Positions 32,972-43,369 of a stretch of 64,000 nucleotides of DNA are shown here, one piece after another. The stretch is taken from positions 292,313,782 to 292,377,781 of the forward strand of contig OX465600.1 in the NCBI GenBank assembly GCA_950022295.1, in the 5' to 3' direction. A program made the translations under genes and the position numbers. Positions within the stretch are counted from its first letter, which is position 1. Each line of letters starts with the position of its first letter. The notes beneath the pieces were generated by a model, which saw nothing but the letters and a program-made list of their open reading frames with translations, was not told the DNA's origin and did no database searches. Source of the DNA: Bromus sterilis (taxonomy: Eukaryota > Streptophyta > Magnoliopsida > Poales > Poaceae).

Positions 32972-34643
32972 CTAACTAAGTCCATTACCCATCTCATCGG
33001 TTTTGGAACTCTTATGCTGCCATAGATAATTCATGTTAACAGACTTACAAAATGTGCTGCGAGGAAATTTGTTACACCAGCGAGCAAATTATGAATGTAT
33101 GTTACCTTGCTTTTTTTGTGCTTATGCACATCAGCTGAATCCTCCATTCCCTCGTGCTTCCTCTTCTGAACAAGTTGTGGACATTTTACGAAATAAAGTA
33201 TAGCTAAGCGATAAGTAAGAGTAGGAGATACTGAAGTTTTGAACATAGAAAAACACCAACCTTCTCATGATGCTTATCCTTTTTCTTATCCTTATCCTTG
33301 TCTTTGTCTTTAGACCGATCCTTATGTCGATGTTTGTGCTTCTTATGCTCCCTGTCTTTATCTTTGTCTTTGTGCTTTTTATGTTTCTTCTCTTTGTCCT
33401 TGGACTCACTTTTCGGTTTACCCGAAATAGTAGGTATACCTTTTTCAGTCTGTTGATCAGTTTAATTGTTAAGTGCATGATAGGAAAAATGCAATAACAC
33501 CATAAAGCAAGTGGTGTGACAAAAATTCTCTTACAGAGGGTAAATCTACTGGAGCGGTTTCTCGAAGCTGAAATGCTTGCCCCAGTGTTTCCATATCAAA
33601 GGGCTGAATATAAGCAGGCTTATCCCTTAAGTATGCATTCTGAACGAGTTGATCTAGCTCCATTCCTTCCCCTTTCCGAATTTCAGTGTCCCCCACAACA
33701 TTGTGAAGATAATGCGTATCGGAGATTGCAAGTGGCAAAGGCCTCTTGCAAAAGAAATCATGGTGCGGCTGCAATTTGTACTGGCTTATTAAATCAACAG
33801 CACCAGTGAGCTCCCTAGGTCCTGAAATAGAAAGAGACATATTATAGACTACCAGCATTGCATATAACCAAGGCAATATGGAGAAGGATGCACATCAAGA
33901 ACCATGCCAGAAAAATGCCCTTATGCATACAAGTACAATTGACACTTATTTCTCTCCTAGGGTCCAATAAAGTAGCTTATCACAGGGCACAACAGAAAAT
34001 AGTGTTGTCCAACATAGACCCAAAACAAAAGTCAACATCAGGAATTTTTTTGCAATTCCAAGGATATATGCTGCGAGATCAAGATATCAAATGTAGGACA
34101 TAGATTGACTGTCCAAGTTTGAACGTTGGATGTAAATTTCTTGTGCAATACTTTGCTAATGGCTACAAGATACTAATCATAACTCATAGAGAAGTACTTT
34201 TCGATACAAGTTGAATGGTATCAATTGCATACATAACCTAGTAACCCACATAATATAGGATTATTATTTTTGGTTAAAACTTGAATCTGGCTGCTCAAAA
34301 GACAGACATCTTATAAAATAAACAAAGGGAATATCGGATAACAAACAAAAATAGGCATGCCAACATCACAGTACTTAACGAAGGAAATCAACTAAAGTAG
34401 ATGCTTAATGAAGCAGAGGATGACACCAACCAGACGGTTTCATACTTTCAGTCATAAAAGGTGAGAAAAAAATTAACTACCAATAATGTGTGGTATAAAC
34501 ATCCATAGTTTAATCGGCCTTGCTAAGTCTCAGTTTACAGAGACAAAGTTCCCTAGCGGAGATGAATATGCTTGCCAGTACTACATTTCTGCATTTTGAC
34601 AAAAAGCAATACCTTTGCCAAACTTCTTCTCGTCAGAATCCAT
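32972..34643 (-). CDS. MED19: Mediator of RNA polymerase II transcription subunit 19 (five coding exons)
   Basis: MED19 is a head-module subunit of Mediator in the nucleus. Exons on the minus strand are 34643-34613, 33821-33535, 33449-33261, 33165-33106 and 33016-32972. Every intron is GT...AG, and the exons sum to 612 nt (203 residues plus TAG). Exon 1 encodes MDSDEKKFGKG. Exon 2 carries the conserved core (GPRELTGAVDLISQYKL, HYLHNVVGDTEIRKGEGMEL). Exon 3 is a Lys/Asp/His-rich charged region with KHKKHKDKDKD-type repeats. Exon 4 encodes KRKHEGMEDSADVHKHKKSK and exon 5 ends HKSSKTDEMGNGLS. Length and order agree with plant MED19 proteins (about 200-220 residues). No stop or frameshift was seen, so the gene looks functional. 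A Copia element sits 1.4 kb past its stop codon. Confidence 0.95.
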
Positions 34644-35193
34644 CAGACTGCAGCTCTATCTATGCACAAGTCATCTTCACCTGAAATTCAATTCCACAAT
34701 ATTTTACAACTAATGTTTAGAAGTGAAGGCAACTATTCTCAGCATGAACTGACAAACAGCACAACCAAACTGATACCAGCTCTCAGAGACAGAATGTTTA
34801 CTGAAAATAAGCTGATTCAAAAGCAGACTATCTATTGGAAATACAATAATCACACTTCCCGATTTGAGACCGATCTATTATGTATCTTCAAATTCAACCA
34901 CATAATCAAGTTCAACTTCAGTCCAGTCACCTCATGAATATAGATAAACAGTCTACAGTAAGCTAAGCACACCAACCCTGGAGGGCATATACAAAGAAAA
35001 TATGATCATCTTATGGAACACATGTCTTAGTTTTCTCTCATTTCTTACAAAGTATCAAAGTGGAGCAGAGAAAGCTAAATGGTTTTATGCTTATGGCATT
35101 GGTTATCTTACGCTTTTTACAATACTGAATTAGTGACACTAAAGTTGCATGTAGCTGTACAACTGCTGAAGATAATGCCAGACTGATAACTAC

Positions 35194-35245
35194 TACTCCC
35201 TCTGTCCCAAAATAAGTGTCGCTGACTTGGTACAACTTTGAAGTT
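35194..35245. mobile_element. Truncated Stowaway MITE end in the MED19 intron
   Basis: TACTCCCTCTGTCCCAAAAT is the standard terminus with its TA. The partner end (GGGACGGAGGGAG) is absent, and AAGGCG-rich repeat DNA follows. Confidence 0.6.
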
Positions 35246-35249
35246 GTTT

Positions 35250-35420
35250 TTAAGGCGTCCGTAAGGCGACGCTTAGGCGTCAGGGCGCCCTGGAAGCTCA
35301 AGGCGTCCACCTTGCCTTAGGTACCCGAGTAAGCGTCTAAAGCATCTGCTAAGGCATCCAGGTTGGCTCCTTAGTCCATATTGGACGCCTTGAGTTTGCC
35401 AAGGCAGGCAGGGAGTAGTT
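35250..35420. repeat. AAGGCG/GGCGTC-rich degenerate repeat
   Basis: Motifs such as TAAGGCGTCC, TAAGGCGACG, TTAGGCGTCA, CAAGGCGTCC and CTAAGGCATCC recur at short spacing. The family is not identified; it looks like terminal repeats of a DNA transposon. Confidence 0.45.
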
Positions 35421-36395
35421 TTAGGCGGGGAAACAGAGATGCTGTTGGCGCCAACAGGTAAGAGGGGAGAGAGAGAGGGAGAGAGAAACAGTCCCCAATC
35501 CAATCCACACACACCTCCTTCTCCCCAGTGGCTCCTGTCCAGCAGATCTGCTCCCTCCTCTGCAGCAGATCCTCTCCGGCAGCTCCTCCCCCTCCTCTAC
35601 AGCAGCTCCTCCTCTTCAGTACAGCAGGAACCCGCAACAGGAAACAGCAAGGAGCCAACTGCCTACCAAATTCTACTCTGTTATGTTGCTTAGAACTTTC
35701 TAAGGCATCAAGGATCCTCACTAGAGTTAACAGATATTTTTTTGTTGCACACGCATGAAGAAGTAACAGGGTCAACACTGATAGACGAAATTAATGAAAA
35801 AATGGACTCAAAATGAGTGCAAAAGACATTTCTAGCTCGACAAACAGAAGTAAGATGTATCTTCATACAGTTTGACTTATAAGCTCCAGGTCACCATCTG
35901 GCACTATCTAATACCAACACTAAAATTGCAACAGGCAACCATATAGATACTTATAACAAAGTGATCGTACGATTTCAAGTACAAAACAAGTAAAGCGAGT
36001 CACCATATCCCCCATATGGCATAAAGTGGGTAACTATGTAGTCTAGAGAGTAGAAACTAACTAACCATGCCGTGCTATTCTAAACAGAAATAATTGGGCT
36101 GGAAACATGGGGAATGCGCCCTAAACATGATCGCCGGAAGCAAGCAGCGTGATGCTAAAAAGCTGAAGTCCGGAAGGATAACCGCAGTTTAAAATCCACC
36201 AACTCCCCAAATACAATATCTACCAACCTCTCCGACCTAAAACAGAAACAACCAACCCTAAAAAAATAGAAACAATCTGGTTTAGGGTTGGAAAGCGAAC
36301 GCCACTCTCGGTTCAGTTGGGCCAAGCCGCCGACCCAGTGCCCTCCCGAATTCCGCGGCGACGGCGCGCGGGGAAGGAGCGGGCGAGGAACTCAC

Positions 36396-36680
36396 CGCGG
36401 CTATCGAGGGCCGAAGTCGGGTGGGGTAGGGTGGGGCCGCGGTCCGAGTGGTAGATCTGCTGGGGCCGGGCAGGGAGTGGCCGGGATGACGGGGTGGCCG
36501 CCGATCTGGCGGCGAGGGGCGGCCGGTCGCCGGAGAAGGGAGGTCGGCGGCCGGCGATGGAGTGCTGGGGGCGTTCGCCGGTTGATGCGAGGGCGAGAGG
36601 GTCGGGTCGGGTCGGGGACGGGGTTGTGTCGAATGGCTGGGACGCTAAGAGGAGACGGGCATATGCGGCTGGACTAGACT
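36396..36680 (-). promoter_or_regulatory. GC-rich 5'-UTR exon / core promoter region of MED19 (inferred)
   Basis: This is a CpG-rich island directly upstream of the donor-like site at 36394-36395, read on the minus strand. The GC content contrasts with the AT-rich sequence on both sides, as in grass promoters. The transcription start cannot be set from sequence. Confidence 0.45.
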
Positions 36681-36867
36681 AGACCATGTCGGTCTCGGTC
36701 GTATCTTCATCTCCATCTCGGAGGAAGGCTTTTAAGTTTGTTAAGTTTAGTTCTTCGTTCAACATTGGCAGGCATGTTAGGTTACTCAACCCGCATGATC
36801 CTGTTTTGTTTGGACTTGGAGAAATGAAAGTTGTGTTTAAGGCTCAAAAACAAAATCTCTCGAGGCG

Positions 36868-36998
36868 TGCCCGGAAGTCTCACCATTCTTTTCTTTTTTA
36901 AGGTAAGTCTCACCATTCTGTATTAAAAAAAGGTCTCACCATTCTTTTTTTAAGGTAAGTCTCACCATTCTTTTTTTAGGTAAGTCTCACCATTCTCC
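36868..36998. repeat. Short tandem repeat upstream of MED19, about five TCTCACCATTC units
   Basis: Units GGTAAGTCTCACCATTC separated by T-runs start near 36870, 36901, 36931, 36953 and 36979. The spacing is irregular (20-30 bp). Confidence 0.85.
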
Positions 36999-37172
36999 TA
37001 TGTAAGCGTCTGCATTATACTATATTTTAAAAAAAAGTTTTGCTATTGTTTTCTTAGAAATAAAATATTTTTTATAAAAAAAAACTTTGTTCTTCTGCTA
37101 TCCGTTCGGAATAAACAAAAAAAATCTATGCAACCAGGTCTCACACTTCAAAACTTAGATTCACAATGAATC

Positions 37173-37434
37173 AACCTGTGGTTGAGATGGTTAAAAGGAT
37201 AGTGGTATCCTCAACCTAATATTGGTGCTCGCTTTTTCCTGAATTTATTTCAGGCATTCAGATTATGTGCTTATTTCAATGGAAGGAGACGTTTTCATCG
37301 ACTATGAGGTGTCTGTGATGACTTCATCAATCTCAAGATGATGTGCCGATTCAATCTTATGAAGATGCTCATAGGGGTAGGGTGTGTGTGCGTGTGTTCA
37401 TAAGGGTGAGTGCATGTGAATGTTTGTGTTGTTG
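37173..37434 (+). mobile_element. Degenerate Au-like SINE
   Basis: The start AACCTGTGGTTGAGATGGTTA is A-box-like. It is followed by AGTGGTATCCTCAACC, TTGGTGCTCGC, AGGAGACGTTTTCATCGAC, AATCTCAAGATGATGTGCC and GGGGTAGGGTGTGTGTGCG, in the order I recall for the Au SINE of Aegilops/wheat. The B-box region is shortened. Assignment is from memory of the family. Confidence 0.6.
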
Positions 37435-37489
37435 GATCTGTGAAAGTCACATGCCCGATCCATGATTCTGTCCAAGAGTGAATCCTTGC

Positions 37490-38142
37490 TGATGGGTTCG
37501 CAACACGGAAAACAAAAAATTTCCTATGGGTTGCAACAAAAGACTGCCAAGATCATATCTAGGAGATAGCTTGTAACGGTTTGGGAAGGACTCACCTTTG
37601 AAGACCGAAAGTGTTAACGACAACAATTCTCGTGGGTGTGTAGACGTTCACTCGCCGATCTCAAGATCGTGAAGAAGAACGTTGCAAGAGGCAACGCTTC
37701 CGTAGTCGGTCACACGTACAACTTGATGACGACCTCCGTCCCTTGCTCCAGTTGGGCAGCGGAAGTAGTGGATCCTCGGGAACTCCACCAGCACTACGCC
37801 ATGGTGGTGGTGGTGGTGGTGGAGAAATTTGAGCAGGGCTTCGCTTAAGCACGCACTCGTATAGAGGACAAGAAAGCAAGGGGAGGAAGATGTCAACCAA
37901 AGGACATGAAAGAATGAGAGAATGAGTAACTTGGGAGAGGATCACCTCCTCCTCCTTATATAGGAGAGGTGAGGGCTGCACCCAAGGGGTGGCCGGCCAC
38001 CATAGTGGTGGCTCCACCTCTCCCCTCCTTGATGATGGTGGAGTCTCCACTCACCAAAAATCAAAGGGCACTTTCTCCATTTAACATCCACTCATAATCC
38101 ATTAGCATTTTCCATTAAAACTACTTTTAGTTCACTTGTTTT
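37490..38142 (-). repeat. Copia-type LTR fragment, antisense
   Basis: On the minus strand it shows a TATA box (CTATATAAGG at about 37950-37960), a downstream GC-richer leader and an end AACCCATCA, the usual layout of the second half of a Copia LTR. Element A is inserted in it at 38143 after GTTTT. It contains a (GGT)n run at 37801-37825. Confidence 0.55.
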
Positions 38143-39865
38143 TGTTGGATATATGCTCTAGAGGCAAATAATATATGATTATTCCAATATATCTAAGCAA
38201 GTTCATAACCAGTTTCATACCGTGCTAGAACTGTGTCAGTGAAACAATGATCCAGGTGTGGTATAGAAACCCCCAGAGTTCCTAGTTAGCCTCTACATCG
38301 ATAACTAGTTCATGGTCAACATGATGGTCGTGGTTTCGCGATCATGGACAATTAAGTCTCTTGACTATGAGGTCACCTCACTGGTTAAGTGACGTGATGA
38401 ACATTATCCAAAGTAAGCATTACAACATGATCAAATCTTATGAAGGTTCAGTGTTGTAATTACAGAACGTGGTAGACCGTTCCTTTGACCGTGAGTACGT
38501 GCATAATTACTATCTTCCCGAATGCTTTGACTTACATCCCACCACCTGACTGAAATATGCGGGTCATAACGGTTGTATCTTAGGTATTCCGTGGGGATAT
38601 GTTGAGGAGTATTATTACAAGAGCGGGATTTGTCAATCCATATAATGGATAGATACTCAGGGCCCACTCGGTGAGATTCCATCCATAAAACTGCGCAGCG
38701 TGTGACTAGGTCACGGGGATGAATATCACGGGAACGAGTGAATAAGGATTTGTTCGGAACGAGGTTGAACCAGACATAGGATGTCATTGATCGAATCTCA
38801 GAACAATCCAGTATCGCTGACAAAGGGAATGCTATACGGCGTAAGGTCCAATCGGTGTTGATATCCGGAATGCACAGGGGTCATTATGGGCATCCAGGTC
38901 CCGCTGATGATCATTGACCATAGCCTCTGCGAGGTCATGACTGGAGTGTTCTCGGACCGTAGGGTAACACACTTAAGGGCTCGATGAAATCGGAGACCTT
39001 TTCGGAACCATCGGAGCAACCAGAGAATAAAGGAAACAATATCGGAGAAGTACCGTGTTGAACCGAAACAAGTTCGGAGTGAACCGGAAGGTGTTCCGGA
39101 GCACCGGGAGATGGAATATTATGTTTTAGTTATTAATTAATTGAATTAATAATTAAAATCATTTTATTTCTAATTAATATGTGCTATGGGCCTTAGTGGA
39201 GAAAAAGGCCCATTAAGGGAATTAAAAGGGAAAAAAGAAAAAGAAAAAAGAGGGGGGAGGCGCCCCCTCCCCCCCTTGGCCGGCCAACCCCCCTTAGCAA
39301 GGGACTTTAGTCCCACATTGCTAAGGGAGGGGGTTGACTCCCTCCCCTCTGCCTATATATAGATAGCCAGGGTGCACATATTTAATACACAGAAATTCGT
39401 GAGAAAATAAATATTACTCCGAATTGAGATCGGTTTTCTCCGGTCTTCTCCCCTCCCTTGTCTCTTTCACGGTGGACTCCCTAGTGTGAGTCTATAGTGG
39501 AATTGAGGCTTCTCTGCTAGAATCAGAGGCCGTCGTGCTGCCGAAGCTCCGTCTGGAGGTCTGCTTCCGCCACCTCCGCTGGATCGGAGAACGGAGGTCG
39601 TCATCGAGTCTCGTACGTGTGCGAGTACTACGAGGTGCTGCACGTGTGGCACTACACCCATCCGGGTGCTCAACACAGCCAGGGGGCTGTGAAACTTGAT
39701 CGGCTACATCAACCACGTTTGCGGGAACGTTTCCCGCGCAACGGACTACACCCAGAGGTATGTTATTTCCGCACTACTTTCCGTTACGGTAATACGGCTA
39801 GCTAGATCTTGGGTTATGGGAACGCTAGTTAGAAAAATTTGTGTTTTCCGCTGTGAACCCCAACA
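38143..39865 (+). repeat. 5' LTR of element A (1723 bp)
   Basis: It starts TGTTGGATATATGCTC and ends GAACCCCAACA. The TATA box CTATATATAG is at 39353-39362. Upstream are the paired ATGGGCC (39186-39192) and GGCCCAT (39207-39213), the dyad CCGGAAGGTGTTCCGG (39084-39099) and TTAGTCCCACATTG (about 39307). Confidence 0.93.
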
Positions 39866-39866
39866 G

Positions 39867-39879
39867 TGGTATCATGAGC
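39867..39879 (+). other. Primer-binding site of element A (iMet, with an extra T)
   Basis: TGGTATCATGAGC differs from the usual TGGTATCAGAGC by one inserted T. Confidence 0.8.
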
Positions 39880-40590
39880 TAGGTCTATGCTTAGTATTAC
39901 TGTACGGATAGAACACATCGGGGATGTGGGCGTTGATTGTATGATTGTTACCCTCCCACGTGTACTTGTTCACATCTGCGGCATTGTTTGATCAAGCGGC
40001 CCCCCGACCGACTTTACGCGTACACTTACGCGAGACTGGTTCCACGCTTTACATACGGCTTGTACCGTATAAAGTGGCTGGGGGGTGTCTGTCTCTCTAC
40101 TTTAGCGGATGTGGCATTTGCAACGGAGGGCCTCGTGCGGGGTGTAATAGAGAAAATCGTATGGTTGACGTTGTGGTTGACTCGTAGGTTAAAACCTGTT
40201 TAACTATGAAAGCCCTAGAAGCCACGTAAAACTTGCAATATACAACTAGAACGTCTAAACCTTGTATTGCTAAGTGGGGGCTATCGTTTGTTTGTTTGTG
40301 ATGTAGTGATAGCTTTGCTATGTGTTACTAGTAAGTAGTAATCGTCATCATAAAACAAACTAAAATGGAGACACTGTAGACTTAGTGTTGCCATAGCTCA
40401 GACATCTTAAAACTTGCTAGTATAGGATACACGACGGTAGCATGTGATAAGATGATCCCTTAACAAAGCCAAACACAAGTATTCTACCGAAGTGTCCATC
40501 GCCTGGAAGGTTCTCCCATATGGCTTGATGCTCCGTACATACCGGAGTTGTCCTACATATTAAATGGAGTTCGCATGAGGTTGGGTTCGG

Positions 40591-40619
40591 CAAGCCTGGC
40601 ATATGCAGATATGGCCTTG
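40591..40619 (+). ncRNA. Leader hairpin 1 (element A)
   Basis: Outer stem CAAG/CTTG and inner stem CATAT/ATATG with loop GCAG. This is an RNA element of the transcript, not an independent gene. Confidence 0.6.
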
Positions 40620-40651
40620 CTGAGCAGCATATAACATGGAGGTTAATTTGG

Positions 40652-40680
40652 CGAGCCTAGCATATGCAGATATGGCCTCG
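40652..40680 (+). ncRNA. Leader hairpin 2 (element A)
   Basis: Outer stem CGAG/CTCG and inner stem CATAT/ATATG with loop GCAG. The second outer pair is G-C here and A-T in hairpin 1. Confidence 0.6.
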
Positions 40681-40690
40681 GAATACTAGA

Positions 40691-40702
40691 GATCGAAAGA
40701 TC
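40691..40702 (+). ncRNA. Leader hairpin 3 with GAAA tetraloop (element A)
   Basis: GATC-GAAA-GATC. The element D counterpart is GACC-GAAA-GGTC (60901-60912). Confidence 0.5.
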
Positions 40703-40937
40703 GAGCATGAGTCACAGTACGTATAAGATAATGTGATCCACAAGTTGTTGTCTACCTTTGAAACTGACCCGTCGGCCGTGTGATATTCGAGGTCGGGCAG
40801 TGAATCTGGATCATGTAATCACTAAAACTTCCTAGGGATGAATTGTTTAAGTGCGAGCTCATTTATAATATGATTATATGAACTCATTTGTTGTGAACTA
40901 GTCTTAATTGTGTTCCTTGCAATTATGTTTGTAGAAA

Positions 40938-43369
40938 ATGAATGCACTAGAGCAACGTGAACTATCTTTCTTCATGGAAGGTGAAAGACTTAGAGAAAAT
41001 GGGTCAAACTTTGCTGATTGGTACTCACGCCTTAGGACGTCGCTCAAGAGAGCAGACATCTTGTTTACAATAGAAATGCATGTGGAAGAACATCCGGACG
41101 ATCATGTTGGCGATCAAGAGATACTTGATCATTATGCTCGCCGACAGAAATGCTCCGTAGTTAGGAATGTCATGATCTTCAGCATGTCAAAGGTTTTGGG
41201 CATACAGTTTCAGGACACTGGCCCATATGACATGATGGACACGCTAAAGACAATGTTCATACGTGAGTTCAGAATTGCCAGATTTGAGTTAGAAAGCAAG
41301 TTTCTATCTACAAAGATGGAAGAACACACAAGCCTTGATGATCACTTAGACAGGATGCTGTTGGATATGTGCCCTAGAGACAAATTAATAAAGATATTTG
41401 TCACATATCCGTTTTGTTCATAATACGTTTTATACTGTGCTATAACTGTATCACTTGGAAATACTAATACAGGTGTAGTATAAAACATGGTCCGTAGTTT
41501 AACTCGGGTAAACTATCTCATTGGGCAATTGATTGATCAAGATTTCCTGATCATGGAGACACTTAAGTCCATTGACAATGAGGTCATATCGTTAAGAGGA
41601 ATGATGTGATGGACGGACACCCACCTAAAGTATTGCAATGTGATCGAGTCACATAGTTCAGCGTTGCTATGACTTTGTAACATATGGCTTAGTCCTTAGA
41701 CCGTAATGATCATACGTAATTGTCATCTATGAGGAGACTTTGATTTGTATCCCACCGCCTGACTGAAATATGCTGGCTATAACGGTGCACTTTGGGTATT
41801 CCAAAATAGATGGTTGATGAGTATGTTAATAGATCAGAGCGGGATTTGTCAGTCCTTGTGACAGGACAGGTACTCTGGGCCCACTCGGTGATATTGCATC
41901 AATAGCGTGCAAGCAAGTGACTAGGTCACAAGAGATGCAATGATCATGGACGAGTAAACTTGTTTGTTGTGAACGAGATGTGAACACGGTATGTAGGATA
42001 CCGACGATCAAACCTCGGACAAACAAAGTACCGCAGCACAAAGGGATTACGTCGTATCGTTAACGGTTTCCAAAAGCGATCGAAGCTCATTTCGATGGAA
42101 GCGCAGGGGCTGTCAAGGATTGTAACCAGGTCCAACTGACTAGTCATTGGTCAATGAGAAGAGTCTCGACCATGTATGCTGTTTCCCGGACCGTTAGGGT
42201 GTTACACTTAAGGGCAATCGATGCATAGGACAGTTACGGGATCAATCGGTGAAATAGGAGAAATCACCGGAATAGTTCCGGAGGAGAACGGAATAGTTTC
42301 CGGACATTTTGAATAGTTCAAAATAAAGTTTAATTGTTTTAATAATGTTTTTATTATTTAATTATCTGAATTAAATATTTAAAACTTATTAAATAATTAA
42401 AAAATAATGGAAAAAGGCTATATGGGCCCTTGGGGCCCATTAGGGGAGGAGGGGGTTCCCCCCCCTTGGGCTTGGCGCCAAGGGGTGGGGCCCAACCCCC
42501 CCTTGGCCGGCGCACCCCTCCCCCTTTGGGGGTTTAGTCCCACATGGGGGAGGGAAGAGGGATCACACCCCCCCCTTGGCCTTTATATAGAGGGGTAGAC
42601 CCCCCTTTTTCCATACAACAATTAATCTCCTTCTTCTTCCTTCTCCATTTCCGGAAGTGGACTCCCCTTGTTTGGAGTCTGCACCAGGATTGGAGTTCTC
42701 CACCATAAGGCAGGCCGTCGCTCTGTCGGAGTCGGGATCCGTAGCCGTCTTTCTTCCGCTGCTCGCCTGGTTCGGAGCCCGGGAGGAACATCGATTGTAC
42801 CGTATGTGTATAATCTCTTCGAGGCACTACACCTATGGTGCTATTTCGTCGCTGGAGGTTTACCGGGAGTCATCCTCGCCGGTGGTGGTCTTCTACACGA
42901 CAGGGAGGTCGTAGTTCTGAGTCTACGCCAACCACGTTCGCAAGAACGTTTCCCTCCTTCGGTCTTCAAAGGTATGAACACCGATTCCCTGCGTTACTTT
43001 ACATCGCCATAGCATAGATCTTGGGTTCGGGTACCGTAGGTGTGAAAAATTTGTGTTTTCTGCCCCGTATCCCAACAGATGCAAGAGATGTACCTGACCC
43101 TGGTGGAGGACTATGAATATTGGAAAATGAACGAAAGCACCACGGAAGAGTTTGCAATAAATACGTTATTGCACTCACTCCCTCCGAGTTATGGTGATTA
43201 TGTTCATAGCTATGTCGGAAGAGGAGCTAATATGAGTCTCCAGAACTTCATGACTGATCTCTTGGCCGCGGACATTGCTCCTATCGAGGATGCAGAAGTC
43301 GTGGATGGAGAAGGTATATATTTGATATACTTTATAAATGTTTACTCCCTTATACAACACTTGCAGTAA
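40938..43369 (+). pseudogene. gag of Copia element A, interrupted by solo LTR B (parts 40938-41358 and 43083-43369)
   Basis: This is a Copia gag of the UBN2 type. It starts MNALEQRELSFFMEGERL, with NGSNFADWYSRLRTSLKRAD (the NGxNFxxW block) and FLSTKMEEHTSLDDHLDRM. Solo LTR B and one GATGC duplicate interrupt it after LDRM. The frame resumes in register with QEMYLTLVEDYEYW, LPPSYGDYVHSYVG and MTDLLAADIAPIEDAEVV, and stops at 43369. No zinc knuckle or pol follows. Apart from the solo LTR the frame is open. Confidence 0.85.
41359..43077 (+). repeat. Solo LTR B (Copia, 1719 bp) with TSD GATGC
   Basis: It starts TGTTGGATATGTGCCC and ends GTATCCCAACA. Perfect GATGC duplications flank it (41354-41358 and 43078-43082). 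It is closest to the LTR of element D. TATA box TTTATATAG at 42582-42590; inverted ATGGGCCC-TTG-GGGCCCAT at 42422-42440; dyad CCGGAATAGTTCCGG at 42267-42281. Confidence 0.95.

Larger units (their letters stand above)
34644..36395 (-). other. Probable 5'-UTR intron of MED19 carrying a truncated MITE and repeats
   Basis: An acceptor-like GAGCTGCAG ends just before TCTGATGG at the start codon, and a donor-like GCGGTGAG lies at about 36391-36398, so the 5' UTR may be split by an intron of about 1.7 kb. The interval includes a truncated Stowaway end (about 35196), an AAGGCG-rich repeat (about 35250-35400) and telo-box-like AACCCTAA/TTAGGGTT (about 36253-36292). The frames in 35270-35780 have no support. 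Confidence 0.5.
39880..40937 (+). other. Leader of element A with three small hairpins
   Basis: This is non-coding sequence between PBS and gag. Twin hairpins lie at 40591-40619 and 40652-40680, and a GAAA-tetraloop hairpin at 40691-40702. The same three lie in element D with compensatory changes. Confidence 0.75.

Noticed and set aside
35270..35780. Overlapping frames on both strands in the MED19 5' intron
   Set aside because: They lie in AAGGCG repeat and CTCC-rich low-complexity DNA; no conserved motif.
36686..36901. 71-codon plus-strand frame upstream of MED19
   Set aside because: It runs into the tandem repeat at its end, lies in the presumed promoter, and resembles no protein I know.
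37801..37825. (GGT)n run giving poly-Val or poly-His in frames
   Set aside because: It is a simple microsatellite inside an LTR fragment, not a His-rich protein.
38431..39019. Minus-strand 130-codon frame, repeated at 46695-47087
   Set aside because: It lies antisense within the two LTRs of element A. The repetition reflects the LTR pair, not a gene family.
40591..40702. tRNA or microRNA gene
   Set aside because: Stems are only 4-5 bp with tetraloops; no cloverleaf, A/B box or long miRNA-type arm. A leader RNA structure fits better.
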